Assembly (NCBI GenBank): GCA_016711345.1
Contig: JADJTD010000001.1
Coordinates: 2,728,001 to 2,792,000, forward strand
DNA length: 64,000 bases
From: Chloracidobacterium sp.
GTDB taxonomy: Bacteria; Acidobacteriota; Blastocatellia; Pyrinomonadales; Pyrinomonadaceae
Reading direction: 5' to 3'
Under the pieces are notes generated by a model. It did not search any database. It had not been told where the DNA came from and worked only from the letters and a program-made list of their open reading frames with translations. Position 1 is the first letter of the stretch. The number at the start of each line of letters is the position of its first letter. Below, piece after piece: positions 1 to 8,296 of this stretch. Position numbers and translations under genes: made by a program.

Positions 1-750
1 ATTAACCGTCGAAAGAAACGCACCACTCGGTCGAAGAGCAAAATAGATATCGGCGTTTTGGTATTTACCCTTTGCCCATGCGTAACCGTTTGCCCGGTTT
101 GGGACCAGATCGGTCATCGACGTGGTTCGCGTCGAGTTCATACCGAGCGGTGCAAAAACGCGTTCCGTCAGAAAATCACCCCATGGCTTTCCGCTGACTT
201 TGTGAATGATCTCAGCCAACGAAAAGTAGCCGACATTGCAGTACTGCCACTTGTCACCCGTTTTGAAAACCAGCGGCAAAGCGTAGGCCGTTTTGATCAC
301 GTCGGCATCGCTCTGTATCTTGAGCGGATCAAATCCGGGAGCCTCACGGACAAGCCCTGATGTATGTGTCAATAGGTGCCTGATCGTAATATCTTTCCAC
401 GTATCAGGGGTGCCGTCCAAAAACTTACTGATCTTGTCGTCGAGATTTAGCTTCCCATCCTGAACGAGAAGCATTATCCCCGTGGCTAGAAACTGCTTGC
501 TAACAGATGCGATCTTAAAAACGGTGTCCGGAGTTGCGGCGACATTGAGCTCGACATTGGCCATCCCGTATCCCGCGGACTTTATTACCTTTCCGTCCCG
601 AACAACCGCGATCGCAATCCCAGGCACATGCTGTTTTTGCATTGCTGCCCGGACAAAATCATCGACCTTGTCGGCCCGCACCGCTACTGTCGCGGCAAAC
701 ATAAATATCAGGATTAAGACGCTTGGGCGCCGCAAATAACTCGGTTTCAT
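1..750 (-). CDS. Serine beta-lactamase-like hydrolase (class C / PBP4* type), 3' end truncated by the window
   Basis: Reading the minus strand from the ATG at 750 gives 250 open codons that run off the window edge. Residues 1-26 look like a signal peptide (basic start, hydrophobic LILIFMFAATVAV, then Ala-Asp), so an exported protein is expected. The catalytic Ser-x-x-Lys tetrad is S82-V-S-K85, and the second motif Tyr-x-Asn is Y170-C-N172. The LLTHTSGL segment near 126-133 is typical of the Beta-lactamase (Pfam PF00144) family, which contains class C beta-lactamases, D-aminopeptidases, esterases and PBP4*-like peptidases. The third motif (KTG/HTG) would lie beyond the edge. Substrate cannot be told from sequence; a peptidase or esterase role is as likely as antibiotic hydrolysis. 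It is the last gene of the minus-strand run at this edge. Confidence 0.85.
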   Translation of the reverse strand, partial: MKPSYLRRPSVLILIFMFAATVAVRADKVDDFVRAAMQKQHVPGIAIAVVRDGKVIKSAGYGMANVELNVAATPDTVFKIASVSKQFLATGIMLLVQDGKLNLDDKISKFLDGTPDTWKDITIRHLLTHTSGLVREAPGFDPLKIQSDADVIKTAYALPLVFKTGDKWQYCNVGYFSLAEIIHKVSGKPWGDFLTERVFAPLGMNSTRTTSMTDLVPNRANGYAWAKGKYQNADIYFALRPSGAFLSTVN

Positions 751-821
751 AAAATACTTTAGGATTCTAAAACTTCTTAAGCAGAATCTTACGGCAATCG
801 CGGTAGACTAGTTCCGATTTT

Positions 822-2201
822 CTAAACCTTCACACACACTCCGCGTTTCAAAAACTGACCGTCGCCCTGCTTGCCGGTGTGTTCGCCGTTTTGAATGACG
901 ACCTTTCCACGGGATAGCACAGTCTCGACCTTGCCTTTTACTTTCACGCCTTCATAGGCAGAGTAATCGACATTCATATGCTCATTCTCAACGCCAAAGG
1001 TGTGTTCGGTGTCGGGGTTGAAGATGACAATGTCGGCATCGGAACCGACCGCGATCGTGCCTTTCTTTGGGAAAAGACCGAACATCTTCGCCGCAGCCGT
1101 CGAGGTCAGTTCGACAAATCTATTCAAAGAAATTCGCTGCTCGACAACGCCGCCGTTGTAAATGAGGTTCATGCGGTTCTCGACGCCCGGAGCACCGTTC
1201 GGGATCTTTGTGAAGTCGTTGATGCCAAGTTCCTTTTGCTCCTTCATGCAGAACGGGCAGTGGTCGGTGGAGATGACTTGGAGATCGTCCATCTTGAGTC
1301 CTTTCCACAATTCGGCACAGTTGTGCTTCTCACGCAGAGGCGGCGTCATTACGTATTTCGCACCTTCCCAACCGTCGCCGTAATCGTCGATCGAGTGGAA
1401 CAGATACTGCGGACAAGTCTCAGCAAACGCCGGAATGCCGCGATCTCTCGCCTGTCTTACTTGATTCAAAGCATCCGTACACGAAAGGTGAACGATATAA
1501 ACCGGCGACTCTGCCATTTCGGCAATTGCGATAGCACGATGAACTCCTTCGGCCTCGGCGATGGTCGGACGCGTCAATGCGTGATATTTCGGTGCAGTCC
1601 TGCCATCGGCCAAAAAGCGTTTGATGATCTCGTTGATGACGATGCCGTTCTCAGCGTGCATACAGATCAGGCCGCCGCGTTTTCCGGCCGCGGACATCGC
1701 TCGAAAGATCGTCGCGTCATCCGCCAGAAACACACCCGGATACGCCATAAACAGCTTGAACGAAGTAACGCCCTCGTCCATCAGCTTATACATTTCTTTC
1801 TCGTCGCCGTCTTCAAAATCAGTCGTGATGAGATGAAAGCCGTAATCAATACACGTCTTGCCCTCAGCCTTTTTGTGCCACGCATCGACGCCCGCGGTCA
1901 TCGCTTCGCCCTTCGTCTGCACCGCAAAATCAATGATCGTCGTCGTCCCACCGTGAGCCGCGGCGCGCGTGCCGGTAAAGAAATCGTCCGACGAATACGT
2001 CCCGCCAAACGGCAATTCCATATGCGTATGCGGATCGATCCCGCCGGGAATAACAAGCTTGCCCGAAGCGTCAATGACAACATCCGCCTCCATATCCAGC
2101 GTCTTGCCGATAGTCGTCACGGTCTCGCCGTCAATAAAAATATCTGCTTTATAGTCGTCAACCGCCGTTACAATACGGCCATTCTTGATAAGTGTTTTCA
2201 T
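822..2201 (-). CDS. hydA: Dihydropyrimidinase (D-hydantoinase family)
   Basis: A 459-residue cyclic amidohydrolase, usual length for the family. It opens 5,6-dihydrouracil or dihydrothymine to the N-carbamoyl beta-amino acid, the second step of reductive pyrimidine breakdown. The binuclear metal site is visible: H58-T-H60, the lysine expected to be carboxylated K149 in SFKLFMAYPG, H182 in MHAENG, H238 in VHLSC, and D313 in STDHCPF. The start ATG at 2201 sits right after an imperfect repeat (2211-2228). The class III aminotransferase gene lies upstream on the same strand, separated by a small Cys-rich gene; together they suggest pyrimidine or beta-amino-acid catabolism, though no beta-ureidopropionase or dihydropyrimidine dehydrogenase is in view. 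Hydantoinase or allantoinase activity is the main alternative. Confidence 0.9.
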   Translation of the reverse strand: MKTLIKNGRIVTAVDDYKADIFIDGETVTTIGKTLDMEADVVIDASGKLVIPGGIDPHTHMELPFGGTYSSDDFFTGTRAAAHGGTTTIIDFAVQTKGEAMTAGVDAWHKKAEGKTCIDYGFHLITTDFEDGDEKEMYKLMDEGVTSFKLFMAYPGVFLADDATIFRAMSAAGKRGGLICMHAENGIVINEIIKRFLADGRTAPKYHALTRPTIAEAEGVHRAIAIAEMAESPVYIVHLSCTDALNQVRQARDRGIPAFAETCPQYLFHSIDDYGDGWEGAKYVMTPPLREKHNCAELWKGLKMDDLQVISTDHCPFCMKEQKELGINDFTKIPNGAPGVENRMNLIYNGGVVEQRISLNRFVELTSTAAAKMFGLFPKKGTIAVGSDADIVIFNPDTEHTFGVENEHMNVDYSAYEGVKVKGKVETVLSRGKVVIQNGEHTGKQGDGQFLKRGVCVKV

Positions 2202-2210
2202 AAGAAATTA

Positions 2211-2528
2211 GCCACAGAGGGCACAGAGCGAATTACTTCATATTCGCACGCTTAATTTTTAAGGCACATTCTTCACAAACGAGTTGGATATTAGCAAATG
2301 ATTGCTCTACAAAACCGGTAGTCTTAATCGCGATTGACTCGCATTTATTGCAGTGTGCTTTGATACACCCATAAAAGGGATCATCCGGAGATTCTTCGTC
2401 CTGAATTGCATCATTCCAGCCCACATTCGCTTCGTGCATTAAATGCCAGCAAATGAATGCCGGGTTGGATTTTCCATGATTACCACATTCAACAAACTTG
2501 TCTCCCACTTCTCAGTGTCCTCTGTGGC
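2211..2528. repeat. Imperfect 18-bp inverted repeat flanking the small Cys-rich gene
   Basis: GCCACAGAGGGCACAGAG at 2211-2228 and CTCAGTGTCCTCTGTGGC at 2511-2528 are inverted copies matching at 16 of 18 positions. They lie just outside the coding region 2233-2508. A related pair (CCACGGAG ... CTCCGTGG) occurs at 62171-62223. The arms resemble extragenic palindromic elements more than transposon ends, because no transposase is present. Confidence 0.6.
2233..2508 (-). CDS. Small Cys/His-rich protein, probable metal binder, function unknown
   Basis: A 91-residue protein with six cysteines and several histidines: CGNHG near 8-12, C20-W-H22, and three CxxC-like pairs towards the C-terminus (C48, C53 and C56 around AHCNKCES, then CEEC near 78-81). 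This layout suggests one or two zinc knuckles. No signal peptide or membrane segment. The start is uncertain: the frame begins with GTG at 2508, two codons from the flanking repeat, and no internal Met occurs before residue 24. It sits between the aminotransferase and dihydropyrimidinase genes on the same strand, but nothing in the sequence ties it to their pathway. I do not recognise a named family. Confidence 0.6.
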   Translation of the reverse strand: MGDKFVECGNHGKSNPAFICWHLMHEANVGWNDAIQDEESPDDPFYGCIKAHCNKCESIAIKTTGFVEQSFANIQLVCEECALKIKRANMK

Positions 2529-2534
2529 AAAAAT

Positions 2535-3839
2535 CTAACAAAGCGCAAATCCGGCATCGAGAGCCTCGACCAACCGATCAACAGTATCCGTCGTCGTATT
2601 GAGCATCATTCCGGTGCGGATGACGTTGCCGTAGAGGCCGCCTTTGCCTATGAGGACGCCTCGGCGTTTGGTTTCTTCGAAGACTTTCAGGACGGCTTCG
2701 GGATTTGGTTCTCTGGTTTTGCGGTCTTTGACGAGTTCGACGCCGAGCATCAAGCCTTTGCCGCGAACGTCACCGATGCACGCGTGCTTTTCCTGCAGTT
2801 CGAGCATTCTCTTCAAAAGGTAATCACCGACGACGCGTGCGTTGGTTCGCAGATCGTCTTCTTCAATGACCTTGATAACCGCCAGACCAACAGCCGCCGA
2901 AACAGGATTGCCGCCAAATGTCGAAAATGTTAATCCGGGGAATGCGTCAGCAACTTCGGGCGTTGCAATCGTCCAACCGATAGGCACGCCGTTGCCCATA
3001 CCTTTTGCCGAGGTCAAGATGTCCGGCTCGACGCCCCAATGTTCGATGCCGAACCAGTTATCGCCGGTGCGTCCCCAAGCGGCCTGCACTTCGTCAGAGA
3101 TAAAAAGCCCTCCGTGACGACGAACGATCTCAGCGACACGCGGAAAATATTCTTTGGGCGGTATGATAAATCCGCCGACGCCAAGGATCGTCTCGGCGAT
3201 CATTCCGGCGATCTTTCCTGTAGTGGTGGTCTTGATAAGTTCCTCGACATCGTCCGCACAAGCAACGCCGCATGAAGGATACTCGAGCTTGAACGGACAG
3301 CGATAACAATAAGGTGCGACCGCATGAACTATGCCCGCGACCTGCGAAGCTATCGGCTTCCAAGTGTGATGCCCGATACTCGAAAGCGCCGTCGCCGAAC
3401 GTCCCGCATACGAATGCCGCAGAGCGATAACCTCGTTATTGCCGGTCGCTATCTTCGCCGCCAGCACTGCAGTGTCGTCGGCTTCGGTGCCGCTATTGGA
3501 AAAGAAAGACTTCTTCAAGTTGCCCGGCGTGATCTCAGCCAATTTCTCGGCAAGATCGCCCTGCGGTTGATTGGCATAAAGCGTCGACATATGAGCGATC
3601 TTATCAACCTGATCTTTCCACGCAGCGTTAACCCGCGGATTAGCATGGCCAACGCTAACCGTGAGCACCCCGCCAAAGGCGTCAAGATACTTATTTCCCT
3701 GATCATCCCAAACGTATTCGCCCTCGCCTTTTACAAGAGCAAGTGGCTCCTGATAGTAGGTCGCCACGGCCGGGAAGAGAAATTCCTTGTGCTTTTCGAT
3801 AGCACTCTTTAACGAAGATTTTTGTTCAGCTTGGTTCAT
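2535..3839 (-). CDS. Class III pyridoxal-phosphate aminotransferase (AGXT2 / beta-alanine-pyruvate type)
   Basis: A 434-residue fold-type I aminotransferase. The PLP-binding lysine is K279 in TSAKGMGNG, preceded by the cofactor aspartate D249 in ISDEVQ; NSGTEADD near 115-122 contributes to phosphate binding. A four-cysteine segment (C178, C181, C190, C194) matches an insertion seen in the alanine-glyoxylate aminotransferase 2-like branch. That branch includes (R)-3-amino-2-methylpropionate-pyruvate transaminase and beta-alanine transaminases. Next to dihydropyrimidinase this suggests it removes the amino group of beta-alanine or beta-aminoisobutyrate, the end product of reductive pyrimidine degradation. 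This is inference from context; ornithine, GABA or alanine-glyoxylate substrates are possible. Start ATG at 3839. Confidence 0.85.
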   Translation of the reverse strand: MNQAEQKSSLKSAIEKHKEFLFPAVATYYQEPLALVKGEGEYVWDDQGNKYLDAFGGVLTVSVGHANPRVNAAWKDQVDKIAHMSTLYANQPQGDLAEKLAEITPGNLKKSFFSNSGTEADDTAVLAAKIATGNNEVIALRHSYAGRSATALSSIGHHTWKPIASQVAGIVHAVAPYCYRCPFKLEYPSCGVACADDVEELIKTTTTGKIAGMIAETILGVGGFIIPPKEYFPRVAEIVRRHGGLFISDEVQAAWGRTGDNWFGIEHWGVEPDILTSAKGMGNGVPIGWTIATPEVADAFPGLTFSTFGGNPVSAAVGLAVIKVIEEDDLRTNARVVGDYLLKRMLELQEKHACIGDVRGKGLMLGVELVKDRKTREPNPEAVLKVFEETKRRGVLIGKGGLYGNVIRTGMMLNTTTDTVDRLVEALDAGFALC

Positions 3840-3956
3840 AATTTTGTTTAACAGAAATTGGTAAATTATTTTACTCTAATTTCCGATCTTTCGAGAGCTT
3901 TAGCTCTAAATTTCTTAATAATGATTTAATAAACGCATCACTAACGCAATAAAAAG

Positions 3957-3985
3957 GCCTCGCCGATTGCTCGACGAGGCTTTTC
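3957..3985 (-). terminator. Rho-independent terminator of the radical SAM gene
   Basis: GCCTCG (3957-3962) pairs with CGAGGC (3975-3980). On the minus strand the hairpin is followed by a T run (AAAAA at 3951-3955 on plus) and it lies about 50 bases past the stop codon at 4032. T residues on the other side make it potentially bidirectional, but no plus-strand gene ends here. Confidence 0.75.
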
Positions 3986-4031
3986 TTTATTCATGAAAGC
4001 CCTTACTTACGTGCGGGCTACTGACACCAGG

Positions 4032-6065
4032 CTATTCCGCCATTGCCATTTCTTTTTCTTCATTCTTTTTCTTGATGCCGCCGATCTGAACTAAATTCTC
4101 GCCTTTGATGCCGGCTTTTTCCATGACCATTTCGTTGTAGAGTTTACGCATCATCTGCATTTCCTCGGCAGCGGTCTTGGGGCCTTCCATCTCGGGCTTG
4201 TTCGGACGAGTAAGATCGACCTCATTCAGAATAAGGTTGTGCGATTTGTCGCCGAGCTCGACTTCCTTACCGCGTGCAAAGACCTCGTGTCGGCCCTGTT
4301 TCTTGTACCATTCAGCGACGGTCGCATTCTGGTGCATGTGCTCGATGATGTTACGCCATCCGATGCCGGTGTTGTAGGCACAGAACGAAATTTCGCCTTC
4401 CTGCGTGCCGTAAGGGATGATGCACATTTCGGTGCGGCGGAAATCGTAGTTGAAAAGATCCTGGAACCACATTCCTGCGATGAAGAGGAAGTTCCAAGGG
4501 TCCTGACGACGCTTTTCGATGTCCTCGAACGTGCGGTCCGGGCCGACCTTGCCGTAATCTTTGCCTGATAGGCCGAACGACTTGTCGAACTTCTGGAAAA
4601 TACCAAAAAGCGTTAGGCTGCGCGGAGCTCCGTAAGGATTGTAATTCTTGAGCAGCGCGAGGCCCATCATGAAGTTTGAGAACCATTTGCCGCGGTTCGT
4701 GTCCGTGATGTGCTGCATGTCTGAGACGAGGCCCGGAATATTCAGGAACTGCGGGACGGGTGCCATTTCCTTCGTATCCTTGTGAACCATCACCGCCGTT
4801 CCGACGCCGCAGTTCGGGTGGCAGCCGCAGCTAACCTGTCCCCATTCGTTCTCGGGGCCGTGAACTACGTCAGCGAAATCCGCGAATGCTCCCATCAGCG
4901 AAAGCGGGAACCAGTCACGCGTAGGTTCGGTAATTCCAACCTGATCGTGAACGTCGTGCGCCAGATGAGCCAGCGTGTAACGCTGCTGCAGGCGACGCTG
5001 TTCGGTGATCAGTTCGTCGCGTCCCGTGAACGACACAGGCTGAAACGCGATGAACGAAATTTTCTTCGGATTTTCCAAAGCGAAGCGGATGATCGTGCCG
5101 ACCTGGTCATTATTAATACCGTTGACCAATGTCGTTACGAGAATGATGTCAACGCCGGCTTCGTGAAGGTTGTTGATCGCACGAAGTTTGACGTCGAACA
5201 AGTTTCCGATCTGGCGGTGCGAGTTGGCGTCGTTGCCGATACCGTCGAACTGCAGATAAACGAATCTCAATCCGGCTTCCGCAGCTTCGCGGCAAAATTC
5301 TTTCGATTTCGCGAACTCAATTCCATTCGTCGCAGCCTGCACCGAGTTGTAACCGACTTTACGTGCGTAACGCACTGCGTCGAGGAAGTACGGTGAAAGA
5401 GTTGGCTCACCACCTGAGTACTGAACCGACATCTGGCGACGCGGCTTGATCGAGATCGCGTTGTCGAGGATCTCCTGAACGTCCTGCATGCTCAATTCGT
5501 GGACAAAACCGACCTGGTTCGCGTCCATGAAGCACGGATCGCACATCATGTTGCAGCGATTTGTCAGATCGACCGTGAGCACCGCTCCGCGGCCGTACTT
5601 GACGGACGACGTGCCGTGATTGTGCAGCTTTTCGTCATTGTGTGATTCGATGTCGCGGCCCGGGAAGAGCGATTCGATGTGCTGGAGGAACTTGCTGTCG
5701 ATCGCCATCATGTCTTCGAAATGGCCGTGCGTAGGGCAATCCTTGATCATCCAAACTTGTCCGTCACGTTCAATGATCTGAGCCTTGATCTCGCCCACCT
5801 TCTCATTCACCAGCAACGACACATCTTTCTCACCACTGATGATCGACTCACGCGCCTCAATGACACAGTTTGGACACAAACTGTCCGTCATACGAGGGAA
5901 GCCAAGCGTCGGCTTCGTTTTTTGCCACGATTTAAGCAGCGGCTTGTCAGACCATTTTGGCGTGAATGATGGATTTGGTTTGAACTGATTAACTGATTTA
6001 ACGGCATTGAACAGGCCGCTTGCCACATATGTCAATCCTTTTTCAAAGTGCTTTACTGGTCTCAT
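4032..6065 (-). CDS. Radical SAM protein, Tes (tetraether / membrane-spanning lipid synthase)-like
   Basis: A 677-residue radical SAM enzyme. The SAM [4Fe-4S] cluster motif Cx3Cx2C is C171-C175-C178 in DLTNRCNMMCDPC, with the SAM-binding GGEP at 218-221. An N-terminal metal-binding part has C64-P-N-C67 and, after a short beta stretch, C110-P-T-H113-G. Further cysteines at 413, 415, 419 (SCGCHPNCG), 548 and 562 suggest auxiliary iron-sulfur clusters. The CPxC...CPxHG head ahead of a MoaA-like core is the arrangement I know from the archaeal tetraether synthase Tes (MJ0619 family), which couples lipid tails carbon to carbon. Bacterial relatives have been proposed to make membrane-spanning lipids such as iso-diabolic acid in Acidobacteriota. 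The CGxC motif I expect between the head and the core in Tes is missing here, and the C-terminus is longer (lysine/glutamate-rich tail). It is transcribed alone. Enzyme class is secure; substrate is inference. Confidence 0.7.
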   Translation of the reverse strand: MRPVKHFEKGLTYVASGLFNAVKSVNQFKPNPSFTPKWSDKPLLKSWQKTKPTLGFPRMTDSLCPNCVIEARESIISGEKDVSLLVNEKVGEIKAQIIERDGQVWMIKDCPTHGHFEDMMAIDSKFLQHIESLFPGRDIESHNDEKLHNHGTSSVKYGRGAVLTVDLTNRCNMMCDPCFMDANQVGFVHELSMQDVQEILDNAISIKPRRQMSVQYSGGEPTLSPYFLDAVRYARKVGYNSVQAATNGIEFAKSKEFCREAAEAGLRFVYLQFDGIGNDANSHRQIGNLFDVKLRAINNLHEAGVDIILVTTLVNGINNDQVGTIIRFALENPKKISFIAFQPVSFTGRDELITEQRRLQQRYTLAHLAHDVHDQVGITEPTRDWFPLSLMGAFADFADVVHGPENEWGQVSCGCHPNCGVGTAVMVHKDTKEMAPVPQFLNIPGLVSDMQHITDTNRGKWFSNFMMGLALLKNYNPYGAPRSLTLFGIFQKFDKSFGLSGKDYGKVGPDRTFEDIEKRRQDPWNFLFIAGMWFQDLFNYDFRRTEMCIIPYGTQEGEISFCAYNTGIGWRNIIEHMHQNATVAEWYKKQGRHEVFARGKEVELGDKSHNLILNEVDLTRPNKPEMEGPKTAAEEMQMMRKLYNEMVMEKAGIKGENLVQIGGIKKKNEEKEMAMAE

Positions 6066-6573
6066 GATTATGATTTCTCCAACTATAAATTCAATATTAA
6101 AATTATTCTGCCGTGCTAGCTAAGAGTTAGCCATTTAGCGGGAGTGAGGTGGCACGGTGTCAATCTTACTATTAGCAAGCAAGAATCGTGCCGTTGTGCG
6201 TAAAGTTGTTAACAATGTGTAAACCAATAGTATCAAACGGTTTACAGTGCTTAAGTTGCAGGCGGGATAGGATTATCGGTGTATCTTTTTGTGACAGCTA
6301 TCGGCTATAGAGCTACTTTGTAGCAGTTTGATACACGTGCCGAACTGCAATTATCGAGTCACTATTTAAGCTAAAAATTGAGAAAAAAACTAAATTGTTT
6401 AAGCGCCTTTGGTAGCCATCACTTTAGAGATTTCTGTTAAACGTTGTAAGCAAAGCGCTTATAGATTTAAAAAAAATACACCTGTGTGCTTTACATATGT
6501 TTAAGACCTGTGATATGCTTCCTAACACTTTGGGAATCTTTTCCTAGAGCAAAGCTAACAACTTGCAAGATAA
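6066..6573. promoter_or_regulatory. 508-bp divergent intergenic region with an operator-like inverted repeat and a sigma70-like promoter
   Basis: The region separates the divergent radical SAM and phosphohexomutase genes. TGTAAACC (6218-6225) and GGTTTACA (6239-6246) form a perfect 8-bp inverted repeat with a 13-base spacer, about 155 bases upstream of the radical SAM start, suitable for a dimeric regulator. For the plus-strand gene, TTTACA (6490-6495) and TATGCT (6514-6519) with an 18-base spacer form a plausible sigma70 promoter 55 bases from the ATG. I see no open reading frame or stable RNA in the rest. Confidence 0.4.
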
Positions 6574-7965
6574 ATGGCAATTCGTTTTGGGACATCGGGT
6601 TGGCGGGCCATCATCGCCGATGAATTCACATTCGAGAATGTTCGACTGGTGTCTGAAGCGATTTGTAGTTATTTGACAACTAACGAAGCGGGCGACGGCA
6701 AAACACTGATCGTCGGAAACGATTCACGGTTCATGGGCGAGAAGTTCGTAGCGGTCGCGGCGGAGGTCGCCTTAAAGAAAGGACTCCGCGTACTGGTTTG
6801 TAACGGGCCAACGCCGACACCGACGATATCGCATGCGATACGCGATCAAAAAGCGGCAGGCGGGATGAATTTTACGGCGTCGCACAATCCGCCTGAGTAT
6901 CAAGGGATAAAGTTCTCGACCGCTGATGGAGCACCGGCGTTGCCTGAGGTCACTAAGCAGATCGAGGAAGGTGTCGTCAACCGATCAACCGCCGAAGACA
7001 AACCCGGCGGAAAGATAGAAGATTTTGATCCGCGTCCGGCTTATCTGGACGATTTGAAAACTAAAATTCGCTTCGACGTGATCTCTGCAGCAAAAGGCCG
7101 ATACGCATACGATGCTATCTACGGTACGGGGCGAGGTTTTCTTGATAAGTGCCTAAAAGATCACGGTCTCGAAGTCGAGACACTTCACGATTGGCGTGAC
7201 GTGACATTCGGCGGGCAGCCGCCTGAGCCAGGCGAAGAGCACGTTGGCGAATTGATAGCCAAGGTGAAGAGCGAAAATCTCACGCTCGGACTAGCGACTG
7301 ACGGAGACGGCGACAGATTTGGGGTTATTGACAGCAACGGCGAGTTTATTACACCAAACCGTCTGATCGCTCTATTGACAGATTATTTAGCAGAAAGCCG
7401 AGGCTGGACGCAAGGCGTTGCACGTAGCGTTGCAACATCGCACCTTGTCGATCGTGTAGCAAAAGATAGAGGATTGAAACTCTACGAGACGCCGGTCGGC
7501 TTCAAATTCATCGGCGAATTGATAAATAAAGACGAGATCATACTTGGCGGAGAAGAGTCCGCAGGTCTTTCGATACGCGGGCATTACCCGGAAAAGGACG
7601 GCATTTTGGCCTGCCTTTTAGCCGCCGAAGCGGTCGCCGCGCGAGGTACAAGTTTGACAGAGCAGTTAGAAGAGCTTTACAGCCGCGTCGGAAAGCTTGA
7701 ATCGGGCCGCATCGGAGTGAAATTAACACCTGAGGTCGCCGCAAAACTGAAAGGAAAGCTCGCACAAGAGCCGACAGAGATCGGCGGGCGAAAAGTTGAA
7801 AATATAAACCGCATGGATGGCGTGAAATTCCTTTTCGGGAACGATGCCTGGATGCTGATGAGGCCGTCGGGCACCGAGCCGATGGTCAGGATATACGCCG
7901 AGAGCGAAAACGCAAACGATCTGGAGGAGCTACTTGAGCAAGGCCGCAAATATTTACTGGGATAG
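6574..7965 (+). CDS. Alpha-D-phosphohexomutase (phosphoglucomutase / phosphomannomutase)
   Basis: A 463-residue enzyme with all four family motifs in order: the phosphoserine loop T-A-S103-H-N-P-P, the metal loop D243-G-D245-G-D247-R, the sugar-binding loop GEESAG (326-331) and the C-terminal phosphate-binding RPSGTEP. The opening FGTSGWR is typical. It interconverts hexose 1- and 6-phosphates, supplying nucleotide-sugar precursors for envelope polysaccharides; the exact sugar (glucose, mannose or glucosamine) cannot be fixed from motifs. The short length favours the bacterial PGM/PMM group over the approximately 550-residue PGM group. It overlaps the next gene, so the two are probably cotranscribed. 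A surface polysaccharide operon follows on the other strand. Confidence 0.9.
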   Translation: MAIRFGTSGWRAIIADEFTFENVRLVSEAICSYLTTNEAGDGKTLIVGNDSRFMGEKFVAVAAEVALKKGLRVLVCNGPTPTPTISHAIRDQKAAGGMNFTASHNPPEYQGIKFSTADGAPALPEVTKQIEEGVVNRSTAEDKPGGKIEDFDPRPAYLDDLKTKIRFDVISAAKGRYAYDAIYGTGRGFLDKCLKDHGLEVETLHDWRDVTFGGQPPEPGEEHVGELIAKVKSENLTLGLATDGDGDRFGVIDSNGEFITPNRLIALLTDYLAESRGWTQGVARSVATSHLVDRVAKDRGLKLYETPVGFKFIGELINKDEIILGGEESAGLSIRGHYPEKDGILACLLAAEAVAARGTSLTEQLEELYSRVGKLESGRIGVKLTPEVAAKLKGKLAQEPTEIGGRKVENINRMDGVKFLFGNDAWMLMRPSGTEPMVRIYAESENANDLEELLEQGRKYLLG

Positions 7966-8296
7966 TTCGCAAGGCAAAACACGTGTAGCAAGCAGATCGA
8001 CTGCCGCACGCCGCCGCCGAGTGAACGCCGAAGCCGATCACAAAATGGCTCCGAGCTGGTTGCCTTATGTGATAGTCGCTTCGATATTTGCGATGTTGAT
8101 AATCTCGATCAATTTTCGGGCGTTTACCGAAATGCGTGAAGAGGCCGATCAGCATGAGCGGCTTGCTGCCCAGATACAGAGCCTGATGGACGAGAATGTC
8201 GCCCTTCAGGAAGAGATACATACGTTGAAAAGTGATCCTCGCGTAATCGAACGCGAAGCAAAGCGTATTGGTATCGCTATGAAGAGTTCTCAGTAA
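7934..8296 (+). CDS. ftsB: FtsB/DivIC-like septum formation initiator protein
   Basis: A 120-residue small bitopic membrane protein. An Arg-rich cytoplasmic tail (about 1-40) leads into one membrane helix (about 43-62, PYVIVASIFAMLIISINF), then a periplasmic coiled coil with an LxxENxxLxxEI pattern and the closing DPRVIEREAKRIGIA segment that marks the FtsL/DivIC family. It would act with FtsQ and FtsL in the divisome. The start is uncertain: the longest frame begins with TTG at 7934 inside the upstream mutase gene; GTG at 8021 or ATG at 8045 are alternatives, the last leaving almost no cytoplasmic tail. The overlap suggests translational coupling to the mutase. Confidence 0.7.
   Translation: MSKAANIYWDSSQGKTRVASRSTAARRRRVNAEADHKMAPSWLPYVIVASIFAMLIISINFRAFTEMREEADQHERLAAQIQSLMDENVALQEEIHTLKSDPRVIEREAKRIGIAMKSSQ

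Noticed and set aside
58..739. Short plus-strand reading frames at the left edge (58-360 and 482-739)
   Set aside because: They lie antisense to the truncated beta-lactamase-like gene, which has a signal peptide and both catalytic motifs; the plus frames have no recognisable features.
978..2255. 425-codon plus-strand frame antisense to dihydropyrimidinase
   Set aside because: Composition (Arg/Asp/Val-rich, no fold pattern) is that of a shadow frame; the minus-strand gene has all metal ligands.
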